Part shown: positions 58,401 to 64,000 of the stretch, piece after piece | How the letters are laid out: every line of letters starts with the position of its first letter | Numbering within the stretch: the stretch's first letter is position 1 | DNA from: Oxytricha trifallax | Taxonomy: Eukaryota > Ciliophora > Spirotrichea > Sporadotrichida > Oxytrichidae | NCBI GenBank assembly: GCA_000711775.1 | Contig: ARYC01001529.1 | Location: forward strand, 1-64,000 | DNA length: 64,000 bases | Direction of reading: 5' to 3' | The notes under the pieces: model-generated | What the model was told of the DNA's origin: nothing | Databases searched by the model: none | Seen by the model: the letters and a program-made list of their open reading frames with translations, nothing else | Position numbers and translations under genes: made by a program

Positions 58401-61400
58401 GTATTCCGATTATGAAAGATTTCCGAATAGATCCATTCCTGCAACTGTGAATGTGAAAAATATCAAGAATAACAGCATTCCAACATTTGCTATAAAATTT
58501 GGTACTTTAAAACTATTAAATAGATGATTTTGTATATAGAAATTGTTAATTTGAAGCTATATTCAAAACCCCAAAACCCCTTAGTGAGGTTTATAAGTGC
58601 TTTGATTTGTAGGGTATAGTTGGGGTCTTATTGGGGTTAGTAGACAAAATGCAGGTTTTATATGAATTTAATGAATATTTAATGATTATTATTGTGCTTA
58701 ACTCAAACAAATTTTATCTGCTTGTCTTTGTGATACCTCTTGAATCCCGCTGTCTTTAGTTGTTCTAGAATGTCATCTAATGATTATCTTGGATACGCTG
58801 GAGCTTTAACTATGACCATCTCAACTATCTTCTTAATTTTATCGCAGATTTCTTCTTATTTTATATGTTTAGCTGCTAAACTTATTGATTATTTCTCGTG
58901 CTTTGTTCCAAAGTATGACATATTTTCCATATTGCTCTCTAATATGATAGCAGCAACTGCCCATACATCCCACTGAACTAAGCCATTAGTCCATTTCTCT
59001 CTAATTGGGAAGTATCCAGGAGTACCAAGAACTTTAGCCAAAGTCACTATCTCTTATCTTAAGGCTCTATTGAAATCGATAACTACGATTTCTAAAGGGC
59101 AGAGGTTAAGCATAATATTTTCAGGCTTCAAATCTCTATGAACATATCCAAGTTCATGCAACTCCTTGACACCCTTAATCATATCTGTAAGAATATCATT
59201 TAAGCCATCAGGATATCTATTATGATATAGATAGTCTCTTAAAGTCATTTCAAATTTCTTGAGCCTTAGTGCGATGAAACCATAGCTTAATATAACACCA
59301 TTTAACTTAAGCAAGTTCTTGCAATCTCTTCTTTAAGCCTCTCTAAGAATCATATATTCGTTAGCAAACTCATTTTAATACTGCTCATTTTTTATGAGAT
59401 AGCTGAAAGGGTATACCTTGTATGCATACTCATCAACTACTATAAACTTTGCCTTGTTAGGCACACTTATGTGCAAGTAATTTTAAATGCAGCTACTAAG
59501 TTCAATTGCATTTAATGCAGGAATACTCATTGCTTTCGCTTGGAAGCATGCTAAAACAGTACGATCTGCAGGCTAGTTCATTGATTCAAAGCGACACTGT
59601 CTCTTGAGCTTCTCCTTAGGTCTCTTTAAGACTCAAGAAATTTTGATTTTCTTTTAGCAGGTACAAGTTATTAAGTCTCCTAATCTTAAATCAAGAATTC
59701 GCTAAGATGATGTTTTTGCATATGCTTCTTAACCTTTGCTGAGTGAGTGTAAGACTTCATGCATGTTGTGCATTGGTACTTCCATCCACTTTTTCATGTT
59801 TAAAATAGATCTTGGCCTTGCCAGAGTGTACCTCTTTAATGTGCCTCTTCAAGCTAGACTCAGTTGAGAAGAAGTTTTAGCAGTCTTCACATTAAAATGT
59901 TTTAATTTTTTCTATTGGTTGCTGATCCTTATCTTCTTCAACCAATTCAACTTATGTTTAAACACCCATCTCAGCACTCTACTTCTTGTTTTAAACTTAA
60001 ATTTTAAATACCTCAGTTTCAAACTCTAGAGCTCTTAGCTCTAACTCCTTTTCAATATAAATTACTTCTGGTTTCTTGGAGGAGCCAAAGTTGAGCATTG
60101 ATTGACCTGATCCTAAAAGTGCCGCTCTACGATTTAAGTTGACCGCCATGTTTAAATTCAAATTTAAATTTCTATTATAAAGCTCTTAAAACCTCTATAG
60201 CTGTATCTGGACTATATAGGAGTTGCAACAGCATTAATGATGATTTGATTTAAGCTCTAAGAGTTCATATTTATACTTAGTTTATAACTATAAATTTTCT
60301 AATTTTATGCTCAATATTTTTAATTTTGGTACCTACTGAGAATAAATTCAGGTTGGTACTGGTACCAATTAGGTTTTGAATCATTTTGGAACTTTTCCAT
60401 TAAAACCTCATTAGTTTAAAACTAGGTACTAATTAAGTTTTGGTACTATTAAATTGGTACCAATTAAAAATTAAACGAATTTAGTACCAGTACTAATTAA
60501 ATTTAAACAATTTAGTACTAATTTAATGGAACAAAATTGATAAAAATGGAGCTCCATCCCTGAAGTTTGTTATAGCTTCTGCGAACTTTCTCTACGTATC
60601 TTTACATTGTTGACCTCCTATAAGATGCCCATATTTAATAGTAAGTTTTTAAACAATAGAATCCAGAAGTCTATAATTTATAATTTGAAATTCATTAATA
60701 GGAAGAGGAACAAAGATGGAATCACTCAATGATCAAATAAAAAAATCCAAATGAAAAGAGTCGAGGCTCAAGAAATGATATCAAGATTCAGAAGTAAGGA
60801 AGATCTCTATCTATACCTAACTTTAAATGGTAAGATAACTTGATGAATATTAACAAATTGTACAGTTGGTTTATTCTTTCCAACGATGGAAGGTACCAAA
60901 ATTTCATTCTTGAAAGCAATACTTTGTGAGGAGAAGAAAGCTTTTAGAAATAAAGACCTTAAACTAATCGAAATTCCCAACTACCCTGAGATTTCAGTCA
61001 CTAATCTTTATGAGGATGCCATGTTAGATGAGGAAGTGGTAGTTTACCTTCCAACCAAGAAGCAACTCTCTAATAAACTAACAGAGAGGATCTTTTTCTT
61101 TGGTGTTCTTGGTACAATAAAAGAGGATTATCTCAGAGAAATAATTGAAGAAGCACATAAGAAACGATATTCTATCTCTCTATGAAGACTAGAAAAAATA
61201 AGGCATTCTAATAAGCTCAGCTTGGCTAGAGGAACTTAAGAAGCATCCTTATCTTTCAAGTAAGCTTTGACATATAACTTTGTAGGAAAATCTGGCACTG
61301 GCATATATCTTCTGAAAGAGCATGCAAGGTTCACAGAGAAAGAAAATCGCAGACAATTTATGAGGTGAGCAAGAGGCTTTATAAAGATGTCTATAAACCA

Positions 61401-64000
61401 GATGAAATGAACATAGATGCAGAAGCTGGCACTAAGAGAAGAAATATGGGTAAAAGCAAGCCATAAGAAGAGGAGAAGAAAGAGAAGCCAAACCCCTTTA
61501 TGGGTTAGTTTAATATGTGAACTTATTCATTCATTTAAATCTAAAACTTATTTATAAACATTCATTCGTCCCTCTCTCGCACAGACTGTTGTCTTATCTA
61601 CGCTCACTCTCTTACAGCTGCTTTGAATTAAGTCTACTGTATCGATGGGCAAGTCATGCGTAAGATGATACAGCAGCAGCATCTTGTAGTGAGTCTTGAT
61701 TTAACTCCAGTAGAATTCAATTCCATTTAATTAAGGGCTGTAAGGAACGTTGTATACAGGAGTTATGTTTAGCTCTTCATAAGCTTTCTTAGACTCCTTA
61801 GTCTTATGAATTGAGAGGTTATCAACAACAGGATGATCTCTTGGTTACTATACTTCTCTCTGAGCTTATGTAGGAACTCTATATACTACTCTCGCTTAAT
61901 AGAGCGAGGGTGAATAACATAACCCTCTAGGCCTGAATCTTCACTTATACCAGCTAAAATTGCATGGGTGACTACCTTCACTTTTTAATCATAGACTTCT
62001 ATATTATCATACTTCTTATACCAAGACTTATTAATAAAGGTGTTGAAGGTAAACACAGCTTCATCAGAGTATACGAACTTGATGTTATTACCAATAGCCC
62101 TCTGCATTTAATCATATATATAGTTTAAATTATTACTATAAAATGGCACTGTAAAATCAATCACTCTCTTCAAACTGTTGACAGTCTTGAAAGTAATACC
62201 ATTTCTTCTATAAATATTGGCTATAGTATAAGGAGAGATACGCATGCCAGGAAACCTGCGATGAAACATCACAGCTCGCTAGTCTAATGGAAAGTGTGCC
62301 CAATACTTCAAAGTCTTAGAGTCGCAGAGGAAGTCAATATGAGCCTGAGAGAACTTTTATTTTCTGCAGGATGCGTTCAACAACCAAGCAGTGATACCTA
62401 ACAGTTGAGGCACTCTTGCGTAATAACTTTGCTATAGCTGCATAATTTAGTACAGGTTTGGATAGTCTATATTAATACTTGTACCATACCTAAGCTTAAC
62501 AAGTAAATCTAAATATTACTCATCATAAATAGACCCTAAATTTCGCTAATTTCTATTTCTCATTTTGCAAATTGGCCTAATTTCTCTACTAACCCCAATA
62601 AGACCCCAACTATACCCTACAAATCAAAGCACTTATAAACTTTACTAAGTGTTTTGGGGTTTTGATTGCCCATTGAAAGCCAAAGTGTCTTTAGCAAATG
62701 CCTGAGACCTTTACTTGCCTTAATCATTCAAAACCCCAAAACCCCTTAATGAGTTTTATATGTGTTTTGATTGATGAGGGTAATGTTGGGGCTAAGGGTT
62801 TCTTTTTGATTTGTTTCATTTTTGTTTTTAGATTCAATGTTATTTATAATTTTCATGGTTGAGATATTTAATATTTTATTTTTTACCATCACTACATCTA
62901 CATAAGTGCTATGAAGAAATTATTTGATTACAAAAAATTTAATGATAGTACATTAATTGTTTGCTTTGCTAATTTAATTAGAATTGCTAATTTTATAAAA
63001 GCATCTTCTTTTATTTCTTAGGAACTCCATTTTATTAAATGTTTTGGTACCAACTTAGAAAAAAATTCAAATTGGTACTGGTACCAATTAGGTTTTGAAC
63101 CATTTTGGAACTTTTCCATTAAAACCTTATTAGTTTAAAACTAGGTACTTAATTAAGTTTTGGTACTATTAAATTGGCACCAATTAAAATTTAACAAATT
63201 TAGTACCGGTACTAGTTAAATTAAAACAAATTTAGTACTAATTTAACGGAATTTAATTGGTTAAAATGGAAATCTATCTCTGAAATTTGATACAGTTTTT
63301 GCAAATTTTCTCCATTTCTCTTTACATGGTTGACCTCCTATAAGATACCCATATTTAATAGGTGTCCTAAAATTAATAAAAATTAGAAATACAAAATTTT
63401 AAGATTGATATCCATTTATAAACTTCTGGAACTAAATCATTACATAATTGTTGGTATCAATCACCTTAAAATCACTCATTTTATAGATATTTTCTATTTA
63501 AATTTTACTTATGTTACCAAACTTTTTTTTATTGGAAGAAAAAATGATAATAAAGAACGCAAGCTAAAAGGAATGAAAGTGTTGAATTTATTTTGAAAAT
63601 AACTTTTGTGAAAACTTCAAAAATATTTGTGCATAAATGCCAATTTTTAAAAAAGATGCAATCATCTAAATTGATAAAAACGATCAGGAAAAGTTATAAC
63701 TTATGAAAAAAATGTAAAACAGATAAAAATGTCTCTCAAACTTATCTTTTTTTAATAAAAATGCTATAACATGTATATAAATATGAAAACATATAAGTTG
63801 AGTATTAAAATGATGATCATATTAAATTTTCAAAATTTCATAACTAGAGTAAAAATGATACTTCTTTGCTCAAATAAACCCTAATCCCCAACATTACCCT
63901 CATCAATCAAAACACATATAAAACTCATTAAGGGGTTTTGAGGTTTTTATTCTAAGTAGTCTGGCCACTCTAATAATTCTAAGAGCATTAACTTTAAAGG
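55490..64000 (-). CDS. voltage-gated cation channel, 3' part (5' end outside window)
   Basis: Reading leftward from 64000: S4 helix NALRIIRVARLLR, then MIKASKGLRHLLKTLWLSMG (S4-S5), split by two transposons at ATT pointers. Next come NVGMLLFLIFFTFTVAGMDL (S5), pore FRASTGENWNGIMHDCFDQE (about 58330), S6 HYIFLNVFIAVIYENFNDV (about 57990), then WALFCPNGEHYLKTTEFSNF and LKQLPPPLGYEG (57800-57590) and PEVMWAIFHSIIGNN (57520), a Cav/Nav-like proximal C terminus. A long Ser/Glu/Gln-rich tail in many small blocks follows (to about 55490; the end is not certain). Pointer ATAGC joins ..MGNIANVGML... This is domain IV of a four-domain Ca2+/Na+ channel, likely in the ciliary or cell membrane. Selectivity cannot be read from one pore. 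Confidence 0.87.
58703..60149 (-). pseudogene. TBE 57-kDa C2H2 zinc-finger / protein-kinase-like ORF, one frameshift
   Basis: Start ATG 60149 (MAVNLNRRAALLGSGQSML), TGA 58703-58705. Two C2H2 fingers, QCEDCQNFFSTESSLKRHI and YQCTTCMKSYTHSAKVKKHM, precede a kinase-like half: FIVVDEYAYKVYPFSYLIK, GYVHRDLKPENIMLNL, VVIDFNRALR (DFN in place of DFG) and GTPGYFPIREKWTNG. A single frame slip near 59620 separates the halves (..RRSSRDSVALNQ-stop against ..EKLKRQCRFESMN..). TBE elements are known to encode such a protein. The HRDLKPEN loop is intact, but DFN questions kinase activity. This gene and the 22-kDa ORF diverge from the spacer. Confidence 0.88.
60300..60560. promoter_or_regulatory. conserved TBE spacer with repeated GGTACC/TTTAGTACTAA words
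   Basis: Lies between the divergent 57-kDa and 22-kDa ORFs. GGTACCAATT, TTTTGGTACT and TTTAGTACTAATTTAA recur in both orientations. The same block is at 10140-10380 and, with the ORFs deleted, at 63040-63260. It probably holds the divergent promoters or a transposition site. Confidence 0.55.
60751..61520 (+). pseudogene. TBE 22-kDa ORF with a 36-nt intron
   Basis: Exon 1 starts ATG 60751 (MKRVEAQEMISRFRSKEDLY). The intron GTAAGATAACTTGATG..TGTACAG (about 60830-60865) is removed to give ..LTLNVGLFFPTMEGTKISF... The core DEEVVVYLPTKKQLSNKLTE follows. TGA at 61183-61185 and a frame slip near 61362 interrupt before the tail KEKPNPFMGQFNM. The same intron is in the copy at 9830-9865. The protein's role is unknown. 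It converges with the transposase gene 7 bp downstream. Confidence 0.85.
61527..62523 (-). pseudogene. TBE 42-kDa DDE transposase, near-complete with frame slips
   Basis: Start ATG 62523 (MSNIQIYLLSLGMVQVLI), end TGA 61527-61529. The length of about 332 codons fits the 42-kDa TBE transposase. It reads [14 protein letters not shown].., RISPYTIANIYRRNGITFKT, FVYSDEAVFTFNTFI (first Asp), LLVDNLSIHKTK (second Asp), and a VPYSPLLNGIEF-like end. Several slips and a TGA near 62345 prevent one continuous frame. Known role: Tc1/mariner-type TBE transposases take part in cutting out germline DNA during Oxytricha genome rearrangement. Confidence 0.85.
62729..63948. mobile_element. 1220-bp non-autonomous TBE relative
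   Basis: Left tip CAAAACCCCAAAACCCC and right tip GGGGTTTTGAGGTTTTT, flanked by ATT on both sides (62726-62728, 63949-63951). Inverted repeats of about 73 bp are close to each other but diverged from the neighbouring TBE (..TGAGTTTTATATGTGTTTTG). It has no intact ORF. The interior keeps the GGTACC spacer (63040-63260). It is mobilised, if at all, by proteins from other elements. Confidence 0.92.

Larger units (their letters stand above)
58564..62664. mobile_element. complete 4101-bp TBE transposon in the channel gene
   Basis: Left tip CAAAACCCCAAAACCCC, right tip ..GTTTTGGGGTTTTG, with ATT flanking both ends (58561-58563, 62665-62667). Inverted repeats of about 78 bp. It carries the three standard genes: kinase/zinc-finger (-), 22-kDa (+) and transposase (-). 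The length equals the 4.1 kb known for TBE1-type elements. Excision at ATT keeps the channel frame. Confidence 0.96.

Noticed and set aside
58740-58976. Plus-strand ORF in the TBE
   Set aside because: Antisense of the TBE kinase-like ORF.
1-64000. CRISPR arrays, tRNA, rRNA, bacterial operons or Shine-Dalgarno sites
   Set aside because: None were seen. Genetic code, introns and IES structure point to a ciliate nucleus.

Overview
The window reads as germline (micronuclear) DNA of a spirotrich ciliate of the Oxytricha/Stylonychia type. Four things show this. Coding stretches use TAA and TAG as glutamine and only TGA as stop. Genes are cut into coding blocks (MDSs) by AT-rich internal eliminated sequences (IESs), and short direct repeats ('pointers') at the block ends restore the reading frame when one copy is removed. 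Several telomere-bearing (TBE) transposons have C4A4/G4T4 ends and 3-bp ANT target duplications. Codon use and base composition are AT-rich, with very short introns. A standard-code gene finder breaks nearly every gene here. I propose the clade, not the species. All coordinates, pointers and translations were worked out by eye, and MDS edges are approximate unless a pointer is given.

Layout. 1-1262 is the end of a TBE. 1557-3443 (-) is an unknown gene whose IES holds a 268-bp MITE. 3598-4312 (+) is an EF-hand gene with one IES. 4563-5261 (-) is an acidic coiled-coil gene. 5422-6252 (+) is a single-pass membrane protein with an Asn/Thr-rich ectodomain. 6376-12803 (-) is a FAD/NAD(P) oxidoreductase split by a 4.5-kb TBE that itself contains a foldback element containing a MITE. 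12971-15678 (-) is a large unknown gene. 15864-39397 (-) is one GH38 alpha-mannosidase gene spread over 23.5 kb. Its IESs hold two decayed TBEs and a 12-kb element-like segment at 25221-37180. 39659-43838 (-) is a second GH38 gene that has lost zinc ligands. 44222-46715 (-) holds an FHA protein and an unknown lysine-rich protein. 46747-52261 (-) is a SMARCAL1/HARP-type SNF2 helicase with an 832-bp near-perfect palindrome inside its HARP domain. 52486-55127 (-) holds two histidine-phosphatase paralogs. From about 55490 to the window end (-) lies the 3' part of a voltage-gated cation channel, interrupted by a 4101-bp TBE and a 1220-bp non-autonomous TBE relative only 64 bp apart.

After macronuclear development these would become separate gene-sized chromosomes, so gene neighbours need not share function or regulation. 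The most unusual region is the 11,952-bp IES of the first mannosidase gene. It is bounded by an 8-bp pointer and by imperfect C-rich inverted repeats. It carries a C2H2 zinc-finger/MT-A70 adenine-methyltransferase gene with a cluster of E2F-like sites upstream, a Tc1/mariner-type DDE transposase distinct from the TBE one, two genes with 27-32-nt introns (one of them inferred), a short G4T4 tract and a GC-rich island of unknown reading frames. It may be a large cargo-bearing transposon, or several nested ones.
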